Shown here: piece after piece, positions 1 to 7,699 of the stretch
Layout of the letters: every line of letters begins with the position of its first letter
Position numbering within the stretch: position 1 is the first letter of the stretch
Origin: Pseudacidovorax intermedius
GTDB lineage: Bacteria > Pseudomonadota > Gammaproteobacteria > Burkholderiales > Burkholderiaceae_C
Length of the DNA: 64,000 bases
Reading direction: 5' to 3'
NCBI RefSeq assembly: GCF_003350475.1
Contig: NZ_QQAV01000005.1
Location: forward strand, 62,001 to 126,000
Notes under the pieces: model-generated
The model's database searches: none
Seen by the model: only the letters and a program-made list of their open reading frames with translations
Told to the model about the DNA's origin: nothing
Position numbers and translations under genes: made by a program

Positions 1-360
1 TGGCAGCTCAGACATTGCGAACGCGCACAGAAGGTGGGAGCGTTCGTGCGATGACGAAAAGAAGTGCACGCTCTTTCCCAACAACTGCCGCTGAGTCACA
101 ACCACTTGGTCATGGTGACTGCCGCGGTAGCCGGCCACAACGTCCTGCTCTCGTGACGAGTCACCCGGCCACCAGCCCCCTTTGCATAGCACGTCGGGAA
201 CGCCCTGGAGTTCGGACAGGACGTCAAAGACGTCCGGGACGGACAGCGGTGAATGCCTGTACTTTGAGCCCTTCTCGGCCTCGATGGAAAACACTAAACG
301 GCCGTTCTCGACATATGCAAATGCTCCGTCGTGGCCAGGGTTATAGGAAAGTATTTTCAT
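1..360 (-). CDS. Carbamoyltransferase, CmcH/NodU family (N-terminal part, runs off the left edge)
   Basis: The frame opens at an ATG at 360 and stays open to base 1, so 120 residues are visible and the C-terminus is outside the window. The N-terminus shows the family start MKILSYNPGHDGAF (ASKHA-type nucleotide fold), then SIEAEKGS, a GGWW motif and SSSHERSHLLCAF, the conserved histidine segment of carbamoyltransferases such as 3-hydroxymethylcephem carbamoyltransferase (CmcH) and NodU. The family transfers carbamoyl from carbamoyl phosphate, via carbamoyl-adenylate, to a hydroxyl group. The start lies 8 bp after the stop of the fusion glycosyltransferase, so the two are co-transcribed; a carbamoylated glycan is the inferred product. 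Family assignment is from motifs only. Confidence 0.8.
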   Translation of the reverse strand, partial: MKILSYNPGHDGAFAYVENGRLVFSIEAEKGSKYRHSPLSVPDVFDVLSELQGVPDVLCKGGWWPGDSSREQDVVAGYRGSHHDQVVVTQRQLLGKSVHFFSSSHERSHLLCAFAMSELP

Positions 361-368
361 GCAGGGCC

Positions 369-2564
369 TCAGTTTGCCTCTGAAATGGTCAGGATGGGGC
401 CGAGCGCAACGCGAGTGTCGTGCGAGGATGGGTCGTGCTGCTTCGCGCGAATCGACTGCACATGGGTGATGGCGGGAAGCCAACGGGTACGAAGTCGCCC
501 CGCGAGTTCAGTGGATCGTGTCGGCCAGGTGTTGACATGTAGCTTCATGGGCAAATGGGGAATTGGGGTGGGATTCCAAAGCACACGTCGATGGACAAGC
601 CGGTCATCCACCCACCACTGGATCTCGCGCGGGGTCCATTCGATGGCATAGCGATGCATTCCGCTCGATGCATCGAAACCAAGATCAATATGGCTTGGGG
701 CACCGCGGTAGCCGTAGTCGAAAGGAGCACCTTCTCCTCCCGGGTTGTAGAACACGTTGACAAGGAGACGGCTTGGCATGTTGCCGGCAATCTCGATGTC
801 GATCTCCTGATGCGGGGAGTTGCGGTGAAGAAAAAATCCAGTAATCACCCCTGGTACGTTGGAAGTCTGGAAGGTTGACTCGAATCTCCCGTAAAGGTAG
901 TTGGCGCTGCTACTGAGTGCGCCTGCGCTGTACTGTCGTACCCCCAACTCTTCCCGTCGCACGGACAATATCGCGCCGTTTACACCGTCGAATTCGACGT
1001 TGAGTGGACGGAACAACGCCAGATTGCCAGTGAAGGTGTCGGACCTTGCAAACCATCGCGGCGTGTTCAGACGCTGCAAGCCATCCTCGACATCAACCCA
1101 TTGGCCTTCGCTCGGATGGCTGGTTGATGCGAGTTGAATGCCTGACCAGCAGCGGTTCTCAGATTCAATGACCCACGGCGACCGATCTCGCTGAGGGTTT
1201 GTGCGTTGGCGAGCAAGCTCAGGCTGGACGTGTGCATCGAGGATGGACCGTTGCCCCAAGTCCTTCAGCTTTGGGAACGAACACGAAGGAGGTGCGCACT
1301 TTAGGTATTCGCAAAGCGTCCGCCAAGCGTCGGGGTCCTCTGAATCAAGCACGACAACATCTGCGCCGTTAAGGCCGGATGGAGTATTCCAAGCAGCTTG
1401 GAGTGCGGCTTGCGCTTGAGGAACTGTCAAGACGAACTTTGCTTGTGGATAAGCACGTCGCAGGTCCCCGACTGCTGATTCCAGACATCCGATATTGACG
1501 TACGCGTTAAAAATGCGTTGATCACTGCCTTGGGAAAGCCTCGACATCTCCAGCAGTGGCAGTTCCTGCAGATCGCTGCAGCATCGGTATCCAAGCATTG
1601 AAAGCGCCATCGCCAAGGACGTCTGGCCTGAGTTCGGCGGACCAAACGCAAAGATAGGCACCTGAGTCGGACGAATGTTGAATAGGGCTGCGCCCTCGCT
1701 GTTGATCGCCCCAATCTTAGAGAGGCTGGGCAGGATCGAGTATGAATTTGTGGAGGTCGCGTCTGTTCTTTGGCGGACAAGTGAGCGCCTGGTGGCTCGT
1801 ACGTTCAGAACGTTAAACTGGTGATTGATCCAGAGATCGACTGGGCCGCGGCAAGGTAGTAGAGCAAGAAGTTTTTCTGCGCCTTTTCGGGAAAGGATGT
1901 AGCCTGACAAAAACCACAGCCCACGCACCGGCCGGAACACATTGCTCGATATAAACGTCTTCGGCGCGCCGTGCGTCGCTTCCATAAACGAAACGTAGAG
2001 GATATCAAATCCTTCGTGCTTTTCGCTTTCGCTCGCGACGTCTTTCCAAGCCTGGTCCAGGTGACGGGAAAAATTGGGATGAAACCATACGTCATCCTCA
2101 AGGATGAGAGCATGCCTCTGGGTACCCTGTGCAACTCGCCTCCAAACCTCAATGTGTGACCTGGCTACCGCCACTTCCGCCCTGCTCATTCGGATCGGTG
2201 CTTTGAGCTCGTAGTGAGTCGGAAGTGTCCGAGGTTGAGGTTCAACAAAAAGTTGATCTGCCAAGGTGTAGTAGGGATCGATTTCAGCGTCTTTGGAAGG
2301 ATCCTTAGAGAACCCTTTTGCATCAACAGCGGCATGCCGTTCCGCGAGGCTGAGAAGATCGTTCCCGTGTCTATCCCGTATGCGTTGAAGCTCCTGCTTG
2401 ATGCGCGTCCAACGCGTTGGCTGGCGTTCGAGGTTGATGACGTAGATCTTTTCAATGCTCTGCCCGTGTGACGCGCGATGAGTGCCAAAGGCACGCGAGG
2501 TCTGAATCGGAAGCATTTTGCGAAGGCCATGTCCCAGACGAAACGCCAGGCGAAGTGCGGCCAT
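369..2564 (-). CDS. Three-domain fusion: GT25 glycosyltransferase, sulfotransferase-like P-loop domain, GH16 glycosidase/transglycosylase
   Basis: A 731-residue protein with three recognisable parts. Residues about 40-260 are a glycosyltransferase family 25 domain (KIYVINLERQPTRW at 40, acidic EDD at 156-158, GYILSRKGAEKLL near 221). Residues about 300-440 resemble PAPS sulfotransferases: phosphate-loop-like FGPPNSGQTSL near 307, then WRTLCEYL and FPKLKD near the end. Residues about 478-720 are a GH16 domain with the ExDxE catalytic motif (E587, D589, E591). No signal peptide or membrane segment is seen, so the GH16 part should be cytoplasmic, which is odd. The start at 2564 was chosen because it lies 17 bp after the upstream stop; an ATG at 2693 is in frame but overlaps that gene by 112 bp. 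GC is lower than the rest of the window. Confidence 0.8.
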   Translation of the reverse strand: MAALRLAFRLGHGLRKMLPIQTSRAFGTHRASHGQSIEKIYVINLERQPTRWTRIKQELQRIRDRHGNDLLSLAERHAAVDAKGFSKDPSKDAEIDPYYTLADQLFVEPQPRTLPTHYELKAPIRMSRAEVAVARSHIEVWRRVAQGTQRHALILEDDVWFHPNFSRHLDQAWKDVASESEKHEGFDILYVSFMEATHGAPKTFISSNVFRPVRGLWFLSGYILSRKGAEKLLALLPCRGPVDLWINHQFNVLNVRATRRSLVRQRTDATSTNSYSILPSLSKIGAINSEGAALFNIRPTQVPIFAFGPPNSGQTSLAMALSMLGYRCCSDLQELPLLEMSRLSQGSDQRIFNAYVNIGCLESAVGDLRRAYPQAKFVLTVPQAQAALQAAWNTPSGLNGADVVVLDSEDPDAWRTLCEYLKCAPPSCSFPKLKDLGQRSILDAHVQPELARQRTNPQRDRSPWVIESENRCWSGIQLASTSHPSEGQWVDVEDGLQRLNTPRWFARSDTFTGNLALFRPLNVEFDGVNGAILSVRREELGVRQYSAGALSSSANYLYGRFESTFQTSNVPGVITGFFLHRNSPHQEIDIEIAGNMPSRLLVNVFYNPGGEGAPFDYGYRGAPSHIDLGFDASSGMHRYAIEWTPREIQWWVDDRLVHRRVLWNPTPIPHLPMKLHVNTWPTRSTELAGRLRTRWLPAITHVQSIRAKQHDPSSHDTRVALGPILTISEAN

Positions 2565-2581
2565 TGGGGCACGTGCCGGAT

Positions 2582-3454
2582 TCACAGCGTGTCCGGAAGA
2601 GATGCACGGTACGCCTGCTGATTGGAGAGTCTCCAGTTCCGCGAGTCGTTTCTGTAGCTGAGGGGCCACTGGCTGGTGGATGTCAGTTCCCAATCGTGCA
2701 CAACCATCAGCGCGTCAGGCGAGCATCCTTCGTTCAGAACTTCGAACACCGAGCGAGTGAGATTTCCAGGACCGGTAGTCGCTTGGACCTCGGGCAACCC
2801 ACTCGCGAGGTTCGCCTCAAGAGATTGAGTCGCGTTGAGCAATGCTCTTTCAACGATGGGGTGATTGGGCGACGCGATCAGGGGCGTCGTGTTGAAGTAG
2901 AAGATCCAACCCGGCTGGTTGGCGCCTGGTTCAGTGAATAGGGGAGGTTCAACCATCCGAGACGTTGAAATGTCGTAGCAGAATGGCTGGAGCTTCAGCC
3001 GCCCGTCCGCGAAAAATTGCTCGATAGGTGTGCCGTGGTACACGTCGTCGGCATCGATGTAGAAGCCTCCTTCCACGAGCACGTACGAGTATCGAAAGTA
3101 GTCCGACATCATCGAAGGGTGGTAGCACTTGTCGAAAGCGCTCTCATGGCGCGCCCCCAAGCGGTTTCGGATGAACGTTCTCGCTGCGCCCTCGTCAAAC
3201 ACCTCTATTTCGAATCCGATCTGTTCGAGTTGCTTCCATGAGTCCATGCAGGCTTTGACGTCTTCGGGCAATCGGTCCAGGTTGTTCCAGAACTGGACAA
3301 TTCGCCTGGGGATCGGGGTGGACCACGCCGTTAAGGCCAGTGTTGAGTCATGACGTCGCTGCACCATATCCCGCACGAAGTTGGATCGCGCGCGTTCGGC
3401 AGACCCGAGTGGATCGACTTGAGCGGTGTCGTTGGAGACGTTTACTTTGAGCAT
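2582..3454 (-). CDS. Glycosyltransferase, GT32-like (Gly_transf_sug / DXD family)
   Basis: 290 residues. The core reads IPRRIVQFWNN at about 48, SDYFRYSYVLVEGGFYID at 117-134 and a DAD motif at 134-136, the signature of sugar-binding DXD glycosyltransferases that work on capsule, LPS or other surface glycans with a nucleotide-sugar donor and divalent metal. It is the first gene of the three-gene low-GC operon running leftwards; 17 bp separate its stop from the chosen start of the fusion gene. No strong Shine-Dalgarno is visible. The donor sugar and acceptor cannot be told from the sequence. Confidence 0.8.
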   Translation of the reverse strand: MLKVNVSNDTAQVDPLGSAERARSNFVRDMVQRRHDSTLALTAWSTPIPRRIVQFWNNLDRLPEDVKACMDSWKQLEQIGFEIEVFDEGAARTFIRNRLGARHESAFDKCYHPSMMSDYFRYSYVLVEGGFYIDADDVYHGTPIEQFFADGRLKLQPFCYDISTSRMVEPPLFTEPGANQPGWIFYFNTTPLIASPNHPIVERALLNATQSLEANLASGLPEVQATTGPGNLTRSVFEVLNEGCSPDALMVVHDWELTSTSQWPLSYRNDSRNWRLSNQQAYRASLPDTL

Positions 3455-3697
3455 CTTTGCGTTAGCCCTTTGGATTATGAAAATTTTCGATATTGCAGCA
3501 TAGGTTTAGGGAAGGTTTGCAAAACTCGACTTGCTGTGCACGCCATTGCTTGCACTGGACGAGGTACTTCTTCCGCTTTTTTGCGCAGCACGAGATCCGC
3601 GCGGCCGTCGGTCTGGACCGTCGGCTACCGCTGCAAAGCAGCCGGCGAAGACGGAAATAGTGGTCGCCGACTCCTGTATCCCGCCCGAGTACTAGGC
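3455..3697. other. Junction between low-GC glycan island and high-GC chromosome
   Basis: About 240 bases without a credible gene. Bases 3470-3530 are AT-rich and should hold the promoter of the leftward glycan operon, but no clear -35/-10 pair could be set. From about 3570 the composition turns GC-rich. A short open stretch reading EIRAAVGLDRRLPLQSS ends in a stop near 3658 and may be the tail of a lost gene; it was not recognised. No tRNA, inverted repeat or IS end marks the boundary. Confidence 0.4.
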
Positions 3698-3856
3698 ACG
3701 GTCTTCGACCGCTTCTTTCGTGTGCCAGGCGGCAACACGGACGGCAGCGGGCTGGGCCTGGCGATTGCGCAGGCCGCCGCCTCTCGCTGCGGCATGACGC
3801 TCAGCCTGCGGAATCGCGAAGACCGCAGCGGCCTGGTGGCGCGGCTTGAGCAGTAA
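3698..3856 (+). pseudogene. Remnant of a sensor histidine kinase (C-terminal ATPase end only)
   Basis: Only the last 52 codons of a HATPase domain survive: VFDRFFRVPGG is the F box and GSGLGLAIAQAAASR the G2 box of two-component sensor kinases, followed by a normal kinase ending and a stop. No start codon, dimerisation domain or N box precedes it; the sequence upstream is unrelated and meets the low-GC island. The most likely reading is that insertion of the glycan island, or a linked deletion, removed the rest of the kinase. No partner response regulator is in the window. Confidence 0.7.
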
Positions 3857-3924
3857 GCGACTGCTGGCGCCATGCTCGGCGAGCTCAAGAGCCGCCGCGC
3901 CGGCGTACCTGCCCAGCCGGGTAT

Positions 3925-3938
3925 TTGACAGAGCGCAA
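3925..3938 (+). promoter_or_regulatory. Possible FNR/DNR-type half-matching site upstream of the stress protein
   Basis: TTGA, six bases, GCAA matches the FNR consensus TTGA-N6-TCAA at seven of eight positions and sits 125 bp before the universal stress gene. Anaerobic control of Usp genes by FNR-like regulators is known in proteobacteria. The TTGACA could equally be a -35 box, although no good -10 follows. Weak evidence. Confidence 0.25.
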
Positions 3939-4063
3939 ATCGCATTCCTGAAGGACGCGCACGATAGCGACATCCCTTCTTCGTCGATGGGATGCGTCCG
4001 TTCCGCCTTGTGCGCCGACGCGGCGAGACGCTCGTGCCGTCGGCGCATGCGAGAGGCGCAACC

Positions 4064-4888
4064 ATGTCGACCCTAGCCCGATCCATCCTCGTCCACCTCG
4101 ACAGCTCGCCGCACGGCGCCGCGCGGCTGAGACTCGCGGCGGAGCTCGCGCAGGCCTTCGATGCGCACTGCCATGCGCTCCCGTGCATCCTCAGCGCGTA
4201 CGAGCGCTACCCCTATGCCATGGATTTCACCGGTGCGGCGCTGTCGTCGCTCCAGACCCTGGATCGGGAGGCGCTCGACCGGGCGCGGACGACCTTCGAC
4301 ATCGTGGCCGCCGACTCGGACCGCATCAGCTGGCTGTCGCCGCGCGGCAGCACGCCCTGGGCCTTCGCGCAGTGCGCGCTGTTCCACGACCTGGTGGTGC
4401 TGGGTCAGCGCGATCCGTCCGATCCGCAGGTGGACGAGGTTTCCGCCGGCTTTGCCAGCGCCGTGATGATCGCGAGCGGCAAGCCCACGCTGATGGTGCC
4501 GTGGGCGGGCCGCTTCGACATCCTGGGCCGGCGCGTGCTGGTGGCCTGGCGGCCGACGCGGGAGTGCGCCAGGGCCGTCTCAGCGGCCATCCCTTGGATG
4601 CGGCTTGCGCGGGGCGTCGACCTGGTGTCGTATTCGGACGCGGCCCTGCAGGAACTGGCGCCGTTGAAGGAGTACCTGCAACAGCACGGCATCGACGCCG
4701 TTGTGCATGACGGCGGGCGCGAGCACGGCGACGCGCCCGAGCGCCTGCTGTCGCTCGCCGCCGATCTGGGCTCCGGGCTGCTGGTCATGGGTTGCTGGGG
4801 CCACAGTCGCGTCCACGAATGGGCGACGGGCGGGATGACACGCAGCGTGCTGGCGTCGATGACCCTGCCGGTGTTGATGGTGCACTGA
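4064..4888 (+). CDS. Universal stress protein, tandem UspA domains
   Basis: 274 residues, about twice a single Usp domain, so two Usp folds in tandem. The second half ends with the ATP-binding style motif GCWGHSRVHEWATGGMTRS (about 243-261), matching G-x2-G-x9-G-S/T; the first half keeps the SILVHLDSSPHG start but a weak nucleotide motif. Such cytoplasmic proteins help survival under oxygen, starvation or redox stress. GAGAGG at 4051 precedes the chosen ATG at 4064; a longer upstream frame from 3992 lacks a ribosome site and is low-complexity. It lies alone between the kinase remnant and the LysR gene. Confidence 0.85.
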   Translation: MSTLARSILVHLDSSPHGAARLRLAAELAQAFDAHCHALPCILSAYERYPYAMDFTGAALSSLQTLDREALDRARTTFDIVAADSDRISWLSPRGSTPWAFAQCALFHDLVVLGQRDPSDPQVDEVSAGFASAVMIASGKPTLMVPWAGRFDILGRRVLVAWRPTRECARAVSAAIPWMRLARGVDLVSYSDAALQELAPLKEYLQQHGIDAVVHDGGREHGDAPERLLSLAADLGSGLLVMGCWGHSRVHEWATGGMTRSVLASMTLPVLMVH

Positions 4889-5178
4889 CCGGCGGCTTGC
4901 ACCGGGCGCTGGCGCCGCGCGGCCCGCCCTATCCGCCTGGCAGTGCACGTCTCGCGCGACCACAAGCACAAGATCCACAGCCTGTTGGTCAAGGAGCTCG
5001 GCACAGAGGTGAACCTGCCCAACCTGGAGCGGGAGGGGCTCTACATCACCGAGCCGGGCCGTTCGCATACTCATGGGCCTACCGGCTCGCGGGTTCGGCC
5101 CGGCCGATTGAGGCGGCGGCCGGGGGCCGGAGGGATGCCCGGATGGCGCCGAGCACGTCGCGCCCGGATACTGCCGCC
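4889..5178 (+). other. Spacer with a short unassigned open frame
   Basis: A GTG-started frame at 4943-5182 contains a protein-like stretch, HVSRDHKHKIHSLLVKEL and VNLPNLEREGLYITEPG, that then decays into Arg/Gly-rich sequence. It has no clear ribosome site and matches no family known to me. It may be a decayed gene tail or leader for the LysR gene. No function is proposed. Confidence 0.25.
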
Positions 5179-6138
5179 ATGAGACTCACCCTGCGCCAGC
5201 TGCGCTATTTCGTCGCCATCGCGCAAGGCCGCAGCTTCTCGCGGGCGGCGGCACAGCTGGCCATCGCCCAGCCGGCACTGAGCCAGAACATCGCCACGCT
5301 CGAAGCGCTGATGGGCGCCCGGCTGTTCGAGCGGCATGCCCGGGGCGTGGACCTGTCGCCGGCGGGCGAGCGCTTGCTGGTCGAGGCCATGGACCTGCTG
5401 GCGCGGCTGGACACCCTGCCGGCCCAGGTCGCGGGCACCGAGGCACGCATCCAGGGCGTGGTGCGCCTGGCGATGGCCGGCTCGCTGGCGGCCGTGGTCG
5501 TGGCGCCACTGCTGCGGCAGGTGCAGGAGCGCCATCCCGGCGTGTCATTGGACGTGAGCGAGGGCCTGTCGTCCGAAGTCCGCATGCGACTCGAATCAGG
5601 GCGCGTGCACCTGGCGGTAATGCCGGGCGCGTCGGAGCTTCAGGGCATCGCTTCCATGCCGCTCTACGAGGAGCGATTCATGCTCTACGGCGCCGTCGGG
5701 GCGATGCAGGCACTGCCGGCCACGCCCTCTTTCGCGCGGGTGGCAGGCCTGCCGCTGGCCGAGCCCGACGGCGCGCATGACCTGCGAAAGATCATCGAGC
5801 GCGCCGCCACGCAGCAGGGTCTGCGACTGGATGTGCGCTACGAGCTGAACAGCCCGCCGATGCTGATGGCGGTGGTCCGCGAGGGCCTGGCTTTCGCCAT
5901 CATGCCGCCCAGTGCCTGCGTGGATGCGGTGGCGTTGGGTGATGTGGCGGGCCGTGCGATTCGCGGCGGTGACCTCGCACGGGTGCAGGCCGTGGCCTGG
6001 CCCGAAAGTCCCGTTCCGGGTCCGGCAGAGATCGCGGTCCGCGACCTCGTCGTCCAGGTGGTGCATGGCCTTATCGCGCAGGGGCGGCTGCCGGGCCGGC
6101 GTCTGCGGCCGTCTTCGACGACCAGCACCGCGCCATAA
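5179..6138 (+). CDS. LysR-family transcriptional regulator
   Basis: 319 residues. The winged helix-turn-helix fills residues about 3-62 (LTLRQLRYFVAIAQGRSFS, then AQPALSQNIATLEALMGARL), followed by the periplasmic-binding-like effector domain from about 92. The spacing and ending resemble the NAC/CynR group of LysR proteins. It precedes, on the same strand and 112 bp away, the sulfatase-dehydrogenase-Bug operon and is its probable regulator, with the sulfate ester or a breakdown product as possible inducer. The gap to the sulfatase holds a small palindrome, CTGCGTCGCAG at 6155-6165, of unproven role. Confidence 0.9.
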   Translation: MRLTLRQLRYFVAIAQGRSFSRAAAQLAIAQPALSQNIATLEALMGARLFERHARGVDLSPAGERLLVEAMDLLARLDTLPAQVAGTEARIQGVVRLAMAGSLAAVVVAPLLRQVQERHPGVSLDVSEGLSSEVRMRLESGRVHLAVMPGASELQGIASMPLYEERFMLYGAVGAMQALPATPSFARVAGLPLAEPDGAHDLRKIIERAATQQGLRLDVRYELNSPPMLMAVVREGLAFAIMPPSACVDAVALGDVAGRAIRGGDLARVQAVAWPESPVPGPAEIAVRDLVVQVVHGLIAQGRLPGRRLRPSSTTSTAP

Positions 6139-6250
6139 GAAAAAACGAAGGCTGCTGCGTCGCAGACGGTATTGGACGCCGCTGCCGCCAGGTTGCAAAG
6201 TGCCGACATCGTGCCCTTCCAGCGGCATGCATTCCACGGAGACAACCGCC

Positions 6251-7699
6251 ATGAGCCGACGCAACCTTGTCGTCATCATGTCCGACGAGCACGACCCGCG
6301 CATCATGGGCTGCTCCGGGCATCCTTTCGTCCAGACGCCCCATCTCGACGCCCTGGCGGCGCGGGGTCAGCATTTCACTAACGCGTACACGCCCAGCCCC
6401 ATCTGCGTGCCGGCGCGGGCGGCCTTCGCCACCGGTCTGCGCGTGCACCAGCTGCGCCTTTGGGACAACGCCATGCCTTACACGGGTCGTCAGCGCGGCT
6501 GGGGGCATGTGCTGCAGGACCATGGCGTGCGCGTCGAGAGCATCGGCAAGCTGCACTACCGGAGCGAGGAAGACCCGGCCGGCTTCGATGCCGAGCACCT
6601 GCCCATGCACGTGGTGGGCGGCCACGGCATGGTGTGGGCCTCGATCCGCAATCCCTACCGCCCGCGCCCCGATGGTCCGCGCATGCTGGGCGAGCGCATC
6701 GGCCCGGGCGAGTCCTCTTACACGCAGTACGACCGCTCGGTGACGGCGCGCACAGTGGAGTGGCTGCGCGACGCAGGCAGCCGACCCGAAGAGCCCTTCG
6801 TGCTGTACGTGGGCCTGGTCGCGCCGCACTTTCCGCTGGTCGTGCCGCAGGCCTTCTACGATCTCTATCCGCTGGACGGGCTCGGGGAGCCCAAGCTGCA
6901 CCCCGGGACGGGCTATGCGCGGCATCCATGGGTGCAGGAATACTGCGACTTCATGGGCTCGGAAGAGAAGTTCAAGGACGCCGACGAGCGCCGCCGCGCC
7001 TTCGCGGCCTACTATGGCCTCGTCTCCTGGCTCGACCACAACGTGGGGCAGATCCTCGGCGCGCTCGACGACAGCGGCCTGGGCGCCAACACCCAGGTCG
7101 TCTACACATCGGACCATGGCGACAACCTGGGCGCCCGAGGTGTCTGGGGCAAGAGCACGCTCTATGAGGAGAGCGTGAAGGTGCCCATGCTGCTGGCGGG
7201 CCCCGACGTGGAGCCGGGCGTGTGCCGCACGCCGGTCGACCTGCTCGACTTGTTCCCGACCATCCTGGAGTCGGCCGGCATCGACCCGGCGCCGGAGATG
7301 GGCGAGCGGCCCGGCCGCTCGCTCTTCGACATCGCCCGTTCGCCCGAGGAGCCTGAACGGCCGGTGCTCTCGGAATACCACGCCGCCGGCAGCAACTCGG
7401 CGGGCTTCATGCTGCGTCGGGGCCGCTGGAAGTACCACCACTACGTTGGCTTCGCGCCCGAGCTCTTCGACCTGGCCACCGACCCCGAGGAACTGCATGA
7501 CCTGGCCGGCGATTCGGCGCATGCCGGCACACTGGCGGACATGCGCGCCGCGCTGGGCCGGATCTGCGACCCCGACGCGGTGGATGCCCTGGCCAAGGCC
7601 GATCAGGCGGCCTTGATCGAGGGCTACGGTGGCATCGAAAAGGCGCACACGCTGGGCTCGTCGACATCGACCCCCGTGCCCGCAGGTGCGACGTCATGA
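6251..7699 (+). CDS. Type I sulfatase (arylsulfatase / choline-sulfatase-like)
   Basis: 482 residues of the alkaline-phosphatase superfamily. The N-terminus NLVVIMSDEHDP carries metal-binding acidic residues and the sulfatase signature is PICVPARAAFATG with C52; that cysteine must be oxidised to formylglycine to hydrolyse sulfate esters. SDHGDNLGARGVWGKSTLYE later completes the Ca-binding site. No signal peptide, so cytoplasmic. GGAG at 6238 supports the start at 6251. Its stop overlaps the next start by four bases, tying sulfate-ester cleavage to the following dehydrogenase. Phosphonate monoester hydrolases share this fold and cannot be excluded. Confidence 0.85.
   Translation: MSRRNLVVIMSDEHDPRIMGCSGHPFVQTPHLDALAARGQHFTNAYTPSPICVPARAAFATGLRVHQLRLWDNAMPYTGRQRGWGHVLQDHGVRVESIGKLHYRSEEDPAGFDAEHLPMHVVGGHGMVWASIRNPYRPRPDGPRMLGERIGPGESSYTQYDRSVTARTVEWLRDAGSRPEEPFVLYVGLVAPHFPLVVPQAFYDLYPLDGLGEPKLHPGTGYARHPWVQEYCDFMGSEEKFKDADERRRAFAAYYGLVSWLDHNVGQILGALDDSGLGANTQVVYTSDHGDNLGARGVWGKSTLYEESVKVPMLLAGPDVEPGVCRTPVDLLDLFPTILESAGIDPAPEMGERPGRSLFDIARSPEEPERPVLSEYHAAGSNSAGFMLRRGRWKYHHYVGFAPELFDLATDPEELHDLAGDSAHAGTLADMRAALGRICDPDAVDALAKADQAALIEGYGGIEKAHTLGSSTSTPVPAGATS

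Noticed and set aside
3455-3697. tRNA or attachment site at the border of the low-GC island
   Set aside because: No cloverleaf, CCA end or direct repeat could be found by eye; only one border is in the window.
6071-7648. A 525-codon open frame on the minus strand opposite the sulfatase
   Set aside because: It is a mirror of high-GC codon bias; residue content is His/Arg/Ala-rich without motifs, and the sulfatase frame has clear catalytic residues. The same applies to the other long antisense frames over 8.8-10.0, 13.1-15.0, 15.0-16.7, 19.8-22.0, 22.5-25.5 and 43.0-45.6 kb.
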